Assembly: GCA_017794825.1 (NCBI GenBank)
Contig: CP051237.1
Location: 5,253,342 to 5,317,341, forward strand
Origin: Pararhizobium sp.
GTDB lineage: Bacteria > Pseudomonadota > Alphaproteobacteria > Rhizobiales > Rhizobiaceae
Reading direction: 5' to 3'
Length of the DNA: 64,000 nucleotides
Shown here piece by piece: positions 24,306-33,162 of this stretch. Made by a program: the position numbers and the translations under genes. A model generated the notes under the pieces. It was not told the DNA's origin, made no database searches, and worked only from the letters and a program-made list of their open reading frames with translations. The first letter of the stretch is position 1. Every line of letters begins with the position of its first letter.

Positions 24306-25646
24306 ATGGCATCTGCAGCCGAACAACTCGCATCCAATCTCAATTTTTCAGCTTTCGCCAAGGCTGAGGATCTCAAGAAGCGCATCTGGTTCACACTGGC
24401 TGCGCTTCTGGTCTATCGGCTTGGCACATATATTCCCCTGCCGGGCATCGACCCCGACGGGTTCGCCCGCGCTTTTCAGCAGCAGTCAGGCGGAATTCTG
24501 GGCATATTCAACGTGTTTTCCGGCGGCGCCGTCCAGCGCATGGCCATTTTCGCGCTCGGAATCATGCCCTACATCTCGGCCTCCATCATCATGCAGCTCA
24601 TGACGTCGGTGGTGCCGACGCTCGAGCAGTTGAAGAAGGAAGGCGAACAGGGCCGCAAGGTTATCAACCAGTACACGCGCTACGGCACCGTGCTGCTGGC
24701 GGCCGTCCAGGCCTACGCGATCGCAGCCGGTCTCGACAGCAGTGAAGGCATCGTCACGAATCCTGGCTGGTTCTTCCGCATTTCAACGGTGATCAGCCTT
24801 GTGGGCGGCACCATGTTCCTGATGTGGCTCGGCGAGCAGATCACCGCGCGCGGCATCGGCAACGGTATCTCCCTGATCATCTTCGCGGGCATCGTCGCGG
24901 GGCTTCCAGGCGCCATCACCGGCATGCTGGAACTCGGCCGCACGGGCGCTCTTTCTGCCGGCATCATCGTTCTGGTCGTGCTGATCGCCATTGGCGTCAT
25001 CGCCTTCATCGTGTTCGTCGAACGGGCGCAGCGGCGGCTTCTGATCCAGTATCCGAAGCGGCAGGTCGGTAACCGGATGTTCCAGGGCGATTCATCGCAC
25101 CTTCCGCTGAAGCTGAACACGGCCGGCGTCATTCCGCCGATCTTCGCGTCCTCGCTTCTGCTTTTGCCGACCACGCTTGCAGGATTCTCCAGCTCTACCG
25201 ACCTGCCGGGTTGGGCGACGACGCTGCTGGCGACGCTCGGTCACGGTCAGCCGGCCTATATGGTGCTCTATGCGGCCCTGATCGGCTTCTTCGCGTTCTT
25301 CTACACGGCTGTCGTGTTCAATCCGAAGGATACGGCCGACAATCTGAAGAATCACGGCGGGTTCATCCCGGGCATTCGACCCGGCGAGCGCACCGCCGAG
25401 TATATCGACTACGTCCTGACCCGAATCACAGTCGTGGGCGCGATCTATTTGATATTCGTCTGTCTCTTACCCGAAATGCTCATTGCGCAGACCGGAATCC
25501 CCTTTTATCTCGGTGGCACGTCCCTGCTGATTGTCGTCAGCGTAACACTTGATACAGTGGCGCAGGTGCAGGGACACTTGATCGCGCAGCAGTATGAGGG
25601 CTTGATCAAGAAGTCCAAGCTTCGAGGAGGAAAGAGGGGACGATGA
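24306..25646 (+). CDS. secY: Preprotein translocase subunit SecY
   Basis: The protein has 446 residues and about ten hydrophobic segments. It forms the protein-conducting channel of the Sec translocon in the inner membrane with SecE and SecG. Typical features are RIWFTLAALLVYRLGTYIPLPGID at TM1, the plug-region sequence after it, and the cytoplasmic loops FVERAQRRLLIQYPKRQ and GGFIPGIRPGERTAEYIDYVLTR that contact SecA and the ribosome. The stop overlaps the adk start by four bases. Confidence 0.97.
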   Translation: MASAAEQLASNLNFSAFAKAEDLKKRIWFTLAALLVYRLGTYIPLPGIDPDGFARAFQQQSGGILGIFNVFSGGAVQRMAIFALGIMPYISASIIMQLMTSVVPTLEQLKKEGEQGRKVINQYTRYGTVLLAAVQAYAIAAGLDSSEGIVTNPGWFFRISTVISLVGGTMFLMWLGEQITARGIGNGISLIIFAGIVAGLPGAITGMLELGRTGALSAGIIVLVVLIAIGVIAFIVFVERAQRRLLIQYPKRQVGNRMFQGDSSHLPLKLNTAGVIPPIFASSLLLLPTTLAGFSSSTDLPGWATTLLATLGHGQPAYMVLYAALIGFFAFFYTAVVFNPKDTADNLKNHGGFIPGIRPGERTAEYIDYVLTRITVVGAIYLIFVCLLPEMLIAQTGIPFYLGGTSLLIVVSVTLDTVAQVQGHLIAQQYEGLIKKSKLRGGKRGR

Positions 25647-26293
25647 GATTAGTGTTGCTGGGACCGCCGGGCGCCGGCAAGGGGACGCAGGCGCAAAGGT
25701 TGGTCGAGAAGCACGGCATACCACAGCTTTCGACAGGCGACATGCTTCGCACGGCCGTCGCCAACGAAACCGAAGTCGGCCTTCGCGCCAAGGCGGTCAT
25801 GGACGCCGGAAAACTGGTATCGGACGACATCGTCAATGCGATCGTGTCCGAAAGGATGGATGAGCCGGATTGCAAAAACGGCTTCATCCTTGACGGCTTT
25901 CCGAGAACTCTCGTGCAGGCGGATGCGCTTGGCCGGATGCTTTCGGAAAAGGACATGCCGCTCGATTGCGCCATCGAGGTTCGCGTCGACGACGATATCC
26001 TGGTGGAGCGAATCGCTGGTCGTTACACCTGCGCCACGTGCGGCGCCGGCTATCACGACACGTTTCTGAAGCCGAAAAAGGAAGGCGTGTGCGACAAGTG
26101 CGGAGGCACGGAGTTCAAGCGCCGTCCGGACGACAATGCAGACACGGTTCGAACGCGGCTTTGGGCCTACTACAAGGAAACGTCGCCGCTGATCGGCTAC
26201 TACCATGCAAAAGGACTTTTGTATGGAGTGGACGGAATGGCGGAAATCGACGCCGTATCGGAGCAGATCGACACTATTTTGGCCAATCTCTGA
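25643..26293 (+). CDS. adk: Adenylate kinase, zinc-LID type
   Basis: The 216-residue enzyme interconverts ATP and AMP with two ADP. The P-loop GPPGAGKGTQ is at residues 7-16, and GFPRT binds AMP. The LID domain carries C130, C133, C150 and C153 (CATC and CDKC), the four-cysteine structural zinc site of many non-enteric adenylate kinases. It overlaps secY by ATGA, coupling the two. Confidence 0.97.
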   Translation: MRLVLLGPPGAGKGTQAQRLVEKHGIPQLSTGDMLRTAVANETEVGLRAKAVMDAGKLVSDDIVNAIVSERMDEPDCKNGFILDGFPRTLVQADALGRMLSEKDMPLDCAIEVRVDDDILVERIAGRYTCATCGAGYHDTFLKPKKEGVCDKCGGTEFKRRPDDNADTVRTRLWAYYKETSPLIGYYHAKGLLYGVDGMAEIDAVSEQIDTILANL

Positions 26294-26355
26294 CCCTTTG
26301 GGGGAGAATGACCGATAATTTTGACCATTTGCGTCGAAAATTTGGATCCGGTGTG

Positions 26356-26384
26356 TTGACGATCGATACCCGAGTCCGATAGAA
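26356..26384 (+). promoter_or_regulatory. Candidate promoter for the alpha operon (rpsM-rplQ)
   Basis: TTGACG (26356-26361) is followed after 17 bases by ATAGAA (26379-26384), in the 236-base adk-rpsM gap. The -35 matches well, the -10 moderately. Downstream, CGCCAA/TTGGCG (26389-26394/26413-26418) and CGGTTTTCT/AGAGAACCG (26419-26427/26434-26442) can form leader hairpins. Confidence 0.5.
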
Positions 26385-26529
26385 ACCCCGCCAATTCGAG
26401 AATATCGAGCGGTTGGCGCGGTTTTCTAAATTCAGAGAACCGGGGCTGATCGCTTGTTTACGTCCCGATATTGAAAGCAGGCGGCCATCGGGGCTGTCGT
26501 GCAGAGACCGGAAGTCAAGGAGAACAGGC

Positions 26530-26898
26530 GTGGCCCGTATTGCTGGCGTCAACATTCCGACCAACAAGCGCGTAGTAATCGCGCTGCAGTATATTCATGG
26601 CATAGGCCCAGCCTTCGCCAAGGAAATCACGGAGAAGGTCGGCATCCCGGCGGAACGTCGTGTCAACGAACTTTCCGACGCCGATGTCATTCAGATCCGC
26701 GAAACGATCGACCGCGACTATCAGGTCGAAGGCGATCTTCGTCGCGAGCGCTCCATGAACATCAAGCGTCTGATGGACCTGGGCTGCTATCGCGGTCTTC
26801 GCCATCGTCGCAACCTGCCAGTCCGTGGCCAGCGCACGCATACCAATGCGCGCACCCGCAAGGGTCCGGCCAAGGCTATCGCAGGCAAGAAGAAGTAA
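26530..26898 (+). CDS. rpsM: 30S ribosomal protein S13 (GTG start)
   Basis: The protein has 122 residues. The conserved N-terminus MARIAGVNIPTNKRV begins at GTG 26530 with AAGGAG at 26517-26522; the frame extends upstream to 26413, but that part is leader. S13 is in the small-subunit head and contacts the P-site tRNA and L5. The C-terminal RGLRHRRNLPVRGQRTHTNARTRKG is the conserved basic tail. Confidence 0.97.
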   Translation: MARIAGVNIPTNKRVVIALQYIHGIGPAFAKEITEKVGIPAERRVNELSDADVIQIRETIDRDYQVEGDLRRERSMNIKRLMDLGCYRGLRHRRNLPVRGQRTHTNARTRKGPAKAIAGKKK

Positions 26899-27145
26899 GA
26901 CTGCGCGTTATCGCGCTGTCCCGCCGCCCGTTTTTGGGCCGGCTTTGAAAATTTGGGCCGGGGTTATCCCCGCCCGGTGTAGCCGCTGGAATTACGGCGG
27001 TGTTGATATCGCCGCCCGACCCTGATCCGGAAACCGGAAACAAGTCGGGCATATGAAAGTTGGGGAGTCCGGAACCGGCAAGACCGGCGGACCCCGGTGT
27101 AGCCGCTGGAAATACGGCGGTGAAGAGATCTCTGAAAGGGTGCTT
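26899..27145 (+). repeat. Structured rpsM-rpsK spacer with two near-identical 30-bp repeats
   Basis: Bases 26973-27002 and 27093-27122 are the same 30-mer with one mismatch (CCCGGTGTAGCCGCTGGAA, then T or A, then TACGGCGGTG), exactly 120 bases apart. Hairpins surround them: GCGCG-TTAT-CGCGC (26903-26916), GCCC-GTTTTT-GGGC (26926-26939), GGGG-TTAT-CCCC (26960-26971) and GCCCGAC/GTCGGGC (27014-27020/27044-27050) enclosing CCGGAAACCGG. Function is unknown; a translational regulatory region or a dispersed repeat are the main options. Confidence 0.7.
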
Positions 27146-27535
27146 ATGGCTAAGGAAGCCGCGCGTGTTCGCCGTCGCGAACGCAAGAACATCTCGTCTG
27201 GCGTCGCTCACGTCAATTCATCGTTCAACAACACGATGATCACCATCACCGACGCACAGGGCAATGCAATCGCCTGGTCGTCCGCCGGCGCAAAAGGCTT
27301 CAAGGGTTCGCGCAAGTCGACTCCGTTCGCCGCGCAGATCGCCGCCGAAGATTGCGCCAAGAAGGCTCAGGAACACGGAATGAAGTCGCTTGAAGTCGAA
27401 GTTTGCGGACCGGGTTCCGGTCGCGAATCGGCGCTGCGCGCGCTTCAGGCCGCTGGCTTCACAATCACTTCGATCCGTGACGTGACGCCGATCCCGCACA
27501 ACGGATGCCGCCCTCGCAAGAAGCGCCGCGTCTGA
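27146..27535 (+). CDS. rpsK: 30S ribosomal protein S11
   Basis: The protein has 129 residues. I chose ATG 27146 (MAKEAARVRRRERKNISSG); the frame extends back through the repeat-containing spacer. S11 forms the platform near the E-site mRNA with S7 and S18. Conserved blocks are SSFNNTMITITDAQGNAIAW, GPGSGRESALRALQAAG and the basic C-terminus NGCRPRKKRRV. Confidence 0.97.
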   Translation: MAKEAARVRRRERKNISSGVAHVNSSFNNTMITITDAQGNAIAWSSAGAKGFKGSRKSTPFAAQIAAEDCAKKAQEHGMKSLEVEVCGPGSGRESALRALQAAGFTITSIRDVTPIPHNGCRPRKKRRV

Positions 27536-27638
27536 CCGCATCGAACATCCAAAACCAAAGAGCGCATGACGCGCTCCTCTTGGTTCTCCAGCTCTGTTGT
27601 CACGATTGGATGGTGGCAAGGAACGGAAGGCAAGACAT

Positions 27639-28649
27639 ATGATTCAGAAAAACTGGCAAGAGCTTATCAAGCCGAACAAGATCGAGATCACCTCGTCGGG
27701 ACGCACCGGCGCCCGTCTGATCGCCGAGCCGCTGGAGCGCGGTTTTGGCCTTACGCTCGGCAACGCGCTGCGTCGCGTTCTGCTGTCGTCGCTGCGCGGC
27801 GCTGCAGTCACCGCAGTTCAGATTGACGGCGTTCTCCACGAGTTCTCGTCGATCGCCGGCGTCCGCGAAGACGTGACCGACATCGTCCTCAACATCAAGG
27901 AAATCGCCATCAAGATGGAAGGCGACGAGCCCAAGCGCATGGTCGTGCGCAAGCAGGGCCCCGGCGCCGTCGTCGCCGGCGACATCCAGACGGTCGGCGA
28001 TATTGAGATCCTCAATCCGGACCACATCATCTGCACGCTCGACGAAGGCGCCGAAATCCGCATGGAATTCACCGTCGCCAACGGCAAGGGTTACGTGCCG
28101 GCTGATCGCAACCGCGCCGAAGACGCTCCGATCGGACTGATCCCGGTCGACAGCCTCTATTCGCCGGTCAAGAAGGTTTCCTACAAGGTCGAGAACACCC
28201 GCGAGGGACAGGTTCTCGATTATGACCGCCTGATCATGACGCTCGACACCGACGGATCGGTGACCGGTGAAGACGCTATCGCATTCGCCGCCCGTATCCT
28301 GCAGGACCAGCTTGGCGTGTTCATCAACTTCGACGAGCCGCAGAAGGAGGTCGAGGAGACACAGGCGACGGAACTCGCGTTCAACCCGGCTCTGCTGAAG
28401 AAGGTCGACGAACTGGAACTGTCGGTCCGCTCGGCGAACTGCCTGAAGAACGACAACATCGTCTATATAGGCGATCTCATCCAGAAGACCGAAGCCGAAA
28501 TGCTGCGTACGCCGAACTTCGGTCGCAAGTCGCTGAACGAGATCAAGGAAGTTCTTGCGTCGATGGGTCTGCACCTCGGAATGGAAGTGCCCGCCTGGCC
28601 GCCGGAAAATATCGAAGATCTGGCCAAGCGCTACGAAGATCAATATTGA
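27639..28649 (+). CDS. rpoA: DNA-directed RNA polymerase alpha subunit
   Basis: The protein has 336 residues. The start at 27639 (MIQKNWQELIKPNKIEI) gives the conserved rhizobial N-terminus. The N-terminal domain (about 1-230; LEPLERGFGLTLGNALRRVLL-type region) dimerises to nucleate core assembly. A linker leads to the C-terminal domain (about 255-320; SVRSANCLKNDNIVYIGDLI, RTPNFGRKSLNEI), which binds UP elements and activators. It lies between rpsK and rplQ, the standard order. Confidence 0.98.
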   Translation: MIQKNWQELIKPNKIEITSSGRTGARLIAEPLERGFGLTLGNALRRVLLSSLRGAAVTAVQIDGVLHEFSSIAGVREDVTDIVLNIKEIAIKMEGDEPKRMVVRKQGPGAVVAGDIQTVGDIEILNPDHIICTLDEGAEIRMEFTVANGKGYVPADRNRAEDAPIGLIPVDSLYSPVKKVSYKVENTREGQVLDYDRLIMTLDTDGSVTGEDAIAFAARILQDQLGVFINFDEPQKEVEETQATELAFNPALLKKVDELELSVRSANCLKNDNIVYIGDLIQKTEAEMLRTPNFGRKSLNEIKEVLASMGLHLGMEVPAWPPENIEDLAKRYEDQY

Positions 28650-28694
28650 ACCAGTAACCCGCAGACCTGAGGTCTGCATCACAGGAGAAAGCTC

Positions 28695-29123
28695 ATGCGC
28701 CATCGCAAGTCAGGCCGCAAGCTCAACCGGACTGCCAGTCACCGCAAGGCGATGTTCGCCAACATGGCGGCAGCTCTTATCGAACACGAGCAGATCATCA
28801 CCACCTTGCCGAAGGCCAAGGAGATCCGCCCGATCGTCGAGAAACTCGTCACGCTCGGCAAGCGCGGCGATCTGCACGCCCGTCGTCAGGCGATCTCGAA
28901 GATCCGCGACGATGAAATGGTCCGCAAGCTTTTCGACACCATCGCGTCGCGCTACGCCGACCGCAATGGCGGCTACACGCGCATCATGAAGGCCGGTTTC
29001 CGCAGGGGCGACAATGCTCCGCTCGCCGTCATCGAATTCGTCGATCGTGATGAAAATGCTCGCGGCGCTAAGGATTTCGCCCGCCTCGAAGCGGAAGCGA
29101 ATGAAGAAGAAGCAGCAGCATAA
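28695..29123 (+). CDS. rplQ: 50S ribosomal protein L17
   Basis: The protein has 142 residues, MRHRKSGRKLNRTASHRKAM at the start. It is longer than the 127-residue E. coli form because of an acidic C-terminal tail (ARLEAEANEEEAAA), common in alphaproteobacteria. L17 surrounds the exit-tunnel rim. It is the last gene of the alpha operon and is followed by a classical terminator. Confidence 0.97.
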   Translation: MRHRKSGRKLNRTASHRKAMFANMAAALIEHEQIITTLPKAKEIRPIVEKLVTLGKRGDLHARRQAISKIRDDEMVRKLFDTIASRYADRNGGYTRIMKAGFRRGDNAPLAVIEFVDRDENARGAKDFARLEAEANEEEAAA

Positions 29124-29148
29124 GAACTGACTGCTCAGAATGAACCTG

Positions 29149-29176
29149 AAGCCGGGCCGCAACGCCCGGCTTTTTT
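29149..29176 (+). terminator. Rho-independent terminator closing the ribosomal operon
   Basis: AAGCCGGGC (29149-29157) pairs with GCCCGGCTT (29164-29172) around a six-base loop, and the T6 run at 29171-29176 follows directly. It lies 26 bases after the rplQ stop. Confidence 0.92.
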
Positions 29177-29229
29177 CGTTTGTTTCCAACCCATATACGT
29201 GGCGACATTACAATTTGGTAATCGTGACA

Positions 29230-29251
29230 AATTGCCTTCATTGTGGCAATT
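29230..29251 (+). promoter_or_regulatory. Inverted repeat upstream of the Do-type protease
   Basis: AATTGCC (29230-29236) and GGCAATT (29245-29251) form a perfect 7-bp dyad with an eight-base spacer, 57 bases before the protease start in an AT-richer stretch. This has the look of a dimeric-regulator operator at a promoter; the regulator is unknown. Confidence 0.4.
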
Positions 29252-29307
29252 CAGATCGATTATCATGGCTGCGATTCAATCAGATCAAGACCAACCGGAG
29301 TTGCCCC

Positions 29308-30810
29308 ATGCGCAATAAAAGAGTGCTGTATCCTGTGATTTTGGCCATTCTGGTCGTTGGGTCGGCAATCATGATTGCGCAGGCGCGGGCGCCGTTCGGC
29401 AACGGCCTTCTCGGCGAGGTCGTCGCCGGAGCATTCGGCGAAACACAGGTCGCTGTCGAACCGCTCCCGGTCCACAAAGCTGCAGTGGAGCGCGTCGTGC
29501 CGGACAGCCAGGCGCAGTTGCTCTATTCCTATTCCGAACTCGTCAAGAAGACCGCCGGCGCTGTCGTCAACGTCTACGCCGAACGGATGGTGCGCCAGTC
29601 CTCGCCCTTTGCCGGCGATCCTTTCTTCGAACGGTTTTTCGGACAGCAAATGCCGCATCGAAGTCAGAAACAGTCGAGCCTGGGTTCCGGCGTCATCGTC
29701 GACGCCTCCGGATTGATCGTGACCAACAATCACGTCATCGACGGCGCCGACGAAATCAAGGTGGCGCTCGCTGACGGCCGGGAATATTCAAGCAAGGTTC
29801 TGCTCAAGGACAAGCGGGTTGATATCGCCGTACTCCAGATCGAAGAAGACGATGTTTTTACCGCGATCGACTACAGCGATTCCGATCGACTTGAGGTTGG
29901 CGACATCGTGCTCGCGATCGGAAATCCGTTCGGCGTCGGACAGACGGTCACCAGCGGCATTGTCTCGGCGCTGGCGCGCAACGGCATCGGAATTTCGGAC
30001 TTCGGCTTCTTCATCCAGACGGACGCCGCGATCAATCCGGGCAATTCCGGCGGCGCGCTGATCGACATGCATGGCAATCTGATCGGCATCAATACCGCTA
30101 TATTCTCCCGGTCCGGGGGTTCCAACGGAATCGGCTTCGCAATTCCCGCCAATATGGTGAAAGCCGTTGTCGACGCCGCGAAGAGAGGCGACGAGCGCTT
30201 CAAGAGGCCTTATATCGGCGCCAGCTTTGCTCCGGTGACGGGCGACATGGCGGAAGCCCTTGGCATGAAGCGGGCCAGCGGCGCCATCGTCACGGATGTT
30301 GCGGCGGACGGGCCTGCCGAAAAGGGCGGTCTCTCCGTCGGCGATCTGGTGATCTCCATGAACGGCGTTGCCGTGGAGCATCCCGATGCGCTCGGTTACC
30401 GGTTGGCGACGACGGGTGTTGGCAGGGACGCCGAGTTCGAGGTCATGTCCCGCTCGAAGATCAGGAAAGTCTCGATCACGCTTGAAGCGCCATGGAGCCG
30501 CGGGCGAGGGGCGGAGACCGTGATTTCCGGCAACAACCCCTTCGCTGGCGCGACTGTGGCGGATCTCGTTCCCAAACTCGCCGAGGATCTGAACATGCCG
30601 ACCGGTCAGGAAGGCGTCGTGGTTCTGGCGGTCGAATCCGGATCGCCGGCCGTGCGTTTCGGCTTGAAGGAGCGCGACATCGTCACTGTGGTCAACGGCA
30701 AATCCGTGACAAGCGTCAATCAGATGGTGGAAATGGTCAGCCGCCGCCAACCTTATTGGCGGTTCGAGATCAATCGAAATGGAAAGCGGTTCAGCCAGTT
30801 GATACGGTAG
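29308..30810 (+). CDS. Do-family (DegP/DegQ-like) periplasmic serine protease
   Basis: The protein has 500 residues from ATG 29308, preceded by GGAG. An N-terminal hydrophobic segment (about 7-25, VLYPVILAILVVGSAIMIA) is a signal peptide or anchor. The trypsin-like domain has the triad H142 (TNNHVID), D172 (VDIAVLQI) and S247 (GNSGGALI). Two PDZ domains follow (about 270-360 and 395-490). Such proteases degrade or refold damaged envelope proteins. rarA begins five bases after its stop, so the two are probably cotranscribed. Confidence 0.93.
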   Translation: MRNKRVLYPVILAILVVGSAIMIAQARAPFGNGLLGEVVAGAFGETQVAVEPLPVHKAAVERVVPDSQAQLLYSYSELVKKTAGAVVNVYAERMVRQSSPFAGDPFFERFFGQQMPHRSQKQSSLGSGVIVDASGLIVTNNHVIDGADEIKVALADGREYSSKVLLKDKRVDIAVLQIEEDDVFTAIDYSDSDRLEVGDIVLAIGNPFGVGQTVTSGIVSALARNGIGISDFGFFIQTDAAINPGNSGGALIDMHGNLIGINTAIFSRSGGSNGIGFAIPANMVKAVVDAAKRGDERFKRPYIGASFAPVTGDMAEALGMKRASGAIVTDVAADGPAEKGGLSVGDLVISMNGVAVEHPDALGYRLATTGVGRDAEFEVMSRSKIRKVSITLEAPWSRGRGAETVISGNNPFAGATVADLVPKLAEDLNMPTGQEGVVVLAVESGSPAVRFGLKERDIVTVVNGKSVTSVNQMVEMVSRRQPYWRFEINRNGKRFSQLIR

Positions 30811-30815
30811 TCTGC

Positions 30816-32144
30816 ATGTCAGACCTGTTTGCGCCACTTGCGGATGAAATGGCGGAACGCAGCCGGCCATTGGCCGATCGGCTGCGTCCGAAAAATCTGG
30901 CCGAGGTGACGGGGCAGGAACATCTGACCGGAAGCGATGGCATGCTGTCGCGGATGCTGGCGACAGGTTCTCTCGGCTCGATGATCTTCTGGGGGCCGCC
31001 CGGAACCGGCAAGACCACGGTGGCGCGCTTGTTGGCCAACGAGACGGATCTCGCGTTCGAACAATTGTCTGCGATCTTTTCCGGGGTCGCCGATCTGAAG
31101 AAAGCTTTCGATGCAGCGCGCGCGCGACGCATGTCGGGCCGTCAGACGCTGCTGTTCGTGGACGAGATCCATCGGTTCAACCGGGCCCAGCAGGACAGCT
31201 TCCTGCCGGTGATGGAGGACGGCACTGTCATCCTCGTGGGCGCGACGACGGAGAATCCGTCCTTCGAGCTCAACGCCGCTCTGCTGTCACGGGCGCGGGT
31301 GCTCACGTTCAAGTCGCATGCGGAAGAAAGTCTCGGTCGCTTGCTCGAACGAGCGGAAACGCTCGAAGGCAAGCTGCTGCCGCTCGATGAAGAGGCGCGG
31401 GCGAGCCTGGTCCGCATGGCGGACGGCGACGGGCGGGCCATCCTGACCCTCGCGGAAGAGGTGTGGCGCTCGGCGCGAGAAGGCGAAACCTTTGACGCTG
31501 AAGCGCTGCAGGAACTGGTGCAAAGGCGCGCTCCTGTCTACGACAAGAGCCAGGACGGGCATTACAATCTCATTTCGGCCCTCCACAAGGCGGTGCGCGG
31601 TTCCGATCCCGACGCCGCTCTTTATTATCTGTGCCGCATGTTCGACGCCGGCGAAAGTCCGCTGTTTCTGGGTCGTCGTCTTGTGCGTATGGCCTCCGAA
31701 GACATCGGGCTCGCGGATCCCCAGGCGCTTGTCGTCGCCAACGCCGCCAAGGACGCCTACGATTTTCTCGGATCACCGGAAGGCGAACTGGCGCTGGCGG
31801 AAGCCTGCATCTATCTCGCCTGCGCTCCTAAGTCGAACGCCGCCTATGTCGCGTACAAGGCGGCCATGCGCGCGGCCAGGGAGCATGGCTCGCTGCTTCC
31901 TCCGAAACACATTCTCAATGCGCCCACCAAACTCATGAAGAGCGAGGGATACGGGAGCGGATATCAGTACGATCACGACACGCCCGACGCCTTTTCGGGG
32001 CAGGACTACTTCCCGGAAAAGATGGGCCGGCATACTTTCTACGATCCACCCGAACGCGGCTTTGAAAGGGATATCCGCAAACGGCTCGACTATTGGGCCA
32101 ATTTGAGACAGCGCAAGCAGGCGTCTGATGGCGAAAACGATTGA
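30816..32144 (+). CDS. rarA: Replication-associated recombination protein A (AAA+ ATPase)
   Basis: The protein has 442 residues. Walker A GPPGTGKTT is at 60-68 and Walker B with the sensor region is LLFVDEIHRFNRAQQD (112-127); TENPSFELNAALLSR is typical of the RarA/MgsA/WRNIP1 family. RarA acts at stalled replication forks as a tetrameric clamp-loader-like ATPase. I chose ATG 30816, since the longer frame runs back into the protease gene. The end overlaps the next gene by 17 bases. Confidence 0.95.
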   Translation: MSDLFAPLADEMAERSRPLADRLRPKNLAEVTGQEHLTGSDGMLSRMLATGSLGSMIFWGPPGTGKTTVARLLANETDLAFEQLSAIFSGVADLKKAFDAARARRMSGRQTLLFVDEIHRFNRAQQDSFLPVMEDGTVILVGATTENPSFELNAALLSRARVLTFKSHAEESLGRLLERAETLEGKLLPLDEEARASLVRMADGDGRAILTLAEEVWRSAREGETFDAEALQELVQRRAPVYDKSQDGHYNLISALHKAVRGSDPDAALYYLCRMFDAGESPLFLGRRLVRMASEDIGLADPQALVVANAAKDAYDFLGSPEGELALAEACIYLACAPKSNAAYVAYKAAMRAAREHGSLLPPKHILNAPTKLMKSEGYGSGYQYDHDTPDAFSGQDYFPEKMGRHTFYDPPERGFERDIRKRLDYWANLRQRKQASDGEND

Positions 32145-33162
32145 CGATATGCTGATCGGCGTTCTCGGGGCAGGCTCGATCGGCTGCTATGTCGGCGGCT
32201 GTCTTCAGGATTCAGGTTGCGCGGTGCGCTATTTCGGTCGTGAACACGTCGCGTCGGATATCCGGTCAGACGGATTGCGCCTGACATCCCATGACGGAGG
32301 AAAGGCGGAGCTTGCGGCGGACGCAGTGGATTTCCGGACGGATCTCTCCGGGGTGGAAGAATGCGATATCCTGCTTGTCTGCGTGAAAAGTCCGGCGACG
32401 GTGGAGACAGCCGATGCGATGGCGGGCGCGATTCGTTCTGACGCAGTTGTGGTCAGCCTGCAGAATGGCGTCGCCAACGCCGGTGTACTCGCAAGTCGCT
32501 TGCCCGACAATACGGTTCTCGCCGGCATGGTCGCCTTCAACGTCGCGCGTCTGCATGGCGCGCATTTTCATCTCGGAACCGATGGCGAGATTTACGTCGA
32601 GGATCATCCGACCGCCCGCATGCTTGTCGATTGCCTGAATGCGGCCGGCGTCAGCGCCAAGACATCGGCGAACATGAACGGCGTATTGTGGGGCAAGCTG
32701 CTTCTCAACCTCAACAACGGGCTCAATGTGCTCTCGGATATGCCGCTGCGCCGGCAGTTGCTGGATCGCGACTATCGCCGCGCGCTTGCGTTGCTCGTCG
32801 AGGAAACGCTGGCCGTGCTCAAGGTTGCGGGCGTCAGCCCGGCGAAGATCGGAAAGGCGCCGCCCGGGCTGATCGCGCCGATCCTGCGGCTTCCGAACTG
32901 GCTGTTCGAGCGCGTGGCGGCAAGCATGTTGAAGATTGACGACAAGGCCCGGTCGTCCATGCGCGACGATCTCGACAGGGGCCGCAAATCGGAAATCGCC
33001 TATATCAATGGCGCGGTCGTCGATCTGGCAGGAAAGTCCGGTGTATCTGCGCCGGCTAACAGCGCGTTGATTGCGCTCGTCGACGACGCCTTCGCAAAGG
33101 GGCGGTCGCCGGGAATGAAGGGCAGGGACCTTCTCCAGCGCTTGCAGAAGGCGGCTTCATGA
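32128..33162 (+). CDS. 2-dehydropantoate 2-reductase family protein
   Basis: The protein has 344 residues. A Rossmann motif GAGSIG (14-19) begins the NADPH domain, and the C-terminal helical domain contains NGVLWGKLLLNLNN with the likely catalytic Lys190, as in ketopantoate reductases (pantothenate pathway). The length is above the 290-310 typical of PanE, so it may act on another 2-keto acid. The start at 32128 overlaps rarA by 17 bases; ATG 32149 (MLIGVLGAG) is an alternative. Confidence 0.85.
   Translation: MAKTIDDMLIGVLGAGSIGCYVGGCLQDSGCAVRYFGREHVASDIRSDGLRLTSHDGGKAELAADAVDFRTDLSGVEECDILLVCVKSPATVETADAMAGAIRSDAVVVSLQNGVANAGVLASRLPDNTVLAGMVAFNVARLHGAHFHLGTDGEIYVEDHPTARMLVDCLNAAGVSAKTSANMNGVLWGKLLLNLNNGLNVLSDMPLRRQLLDRDYRRALALLVEETLAVLKVAGVSPAKIGKAPPGLIAPILRLPNWLFERVAASMLKIDDKARSSMRDDLDRGRKSEIAYINGAVVDLAGKSGVSAPANSALIALVDDAFAKGRSPGMKGRDLLQRLQKAAS

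Noticed and set aside
26981..27000. Resemblance of the repeat to the small-subunit rRNA 530-loop (GCTGGAATTAC...)
   Set aside because: Only a dozen bases agree, the following bases differ (CGGCGG instead of CGCGGC), and no other rRNA sequence is nearby. Coincidence is enough.
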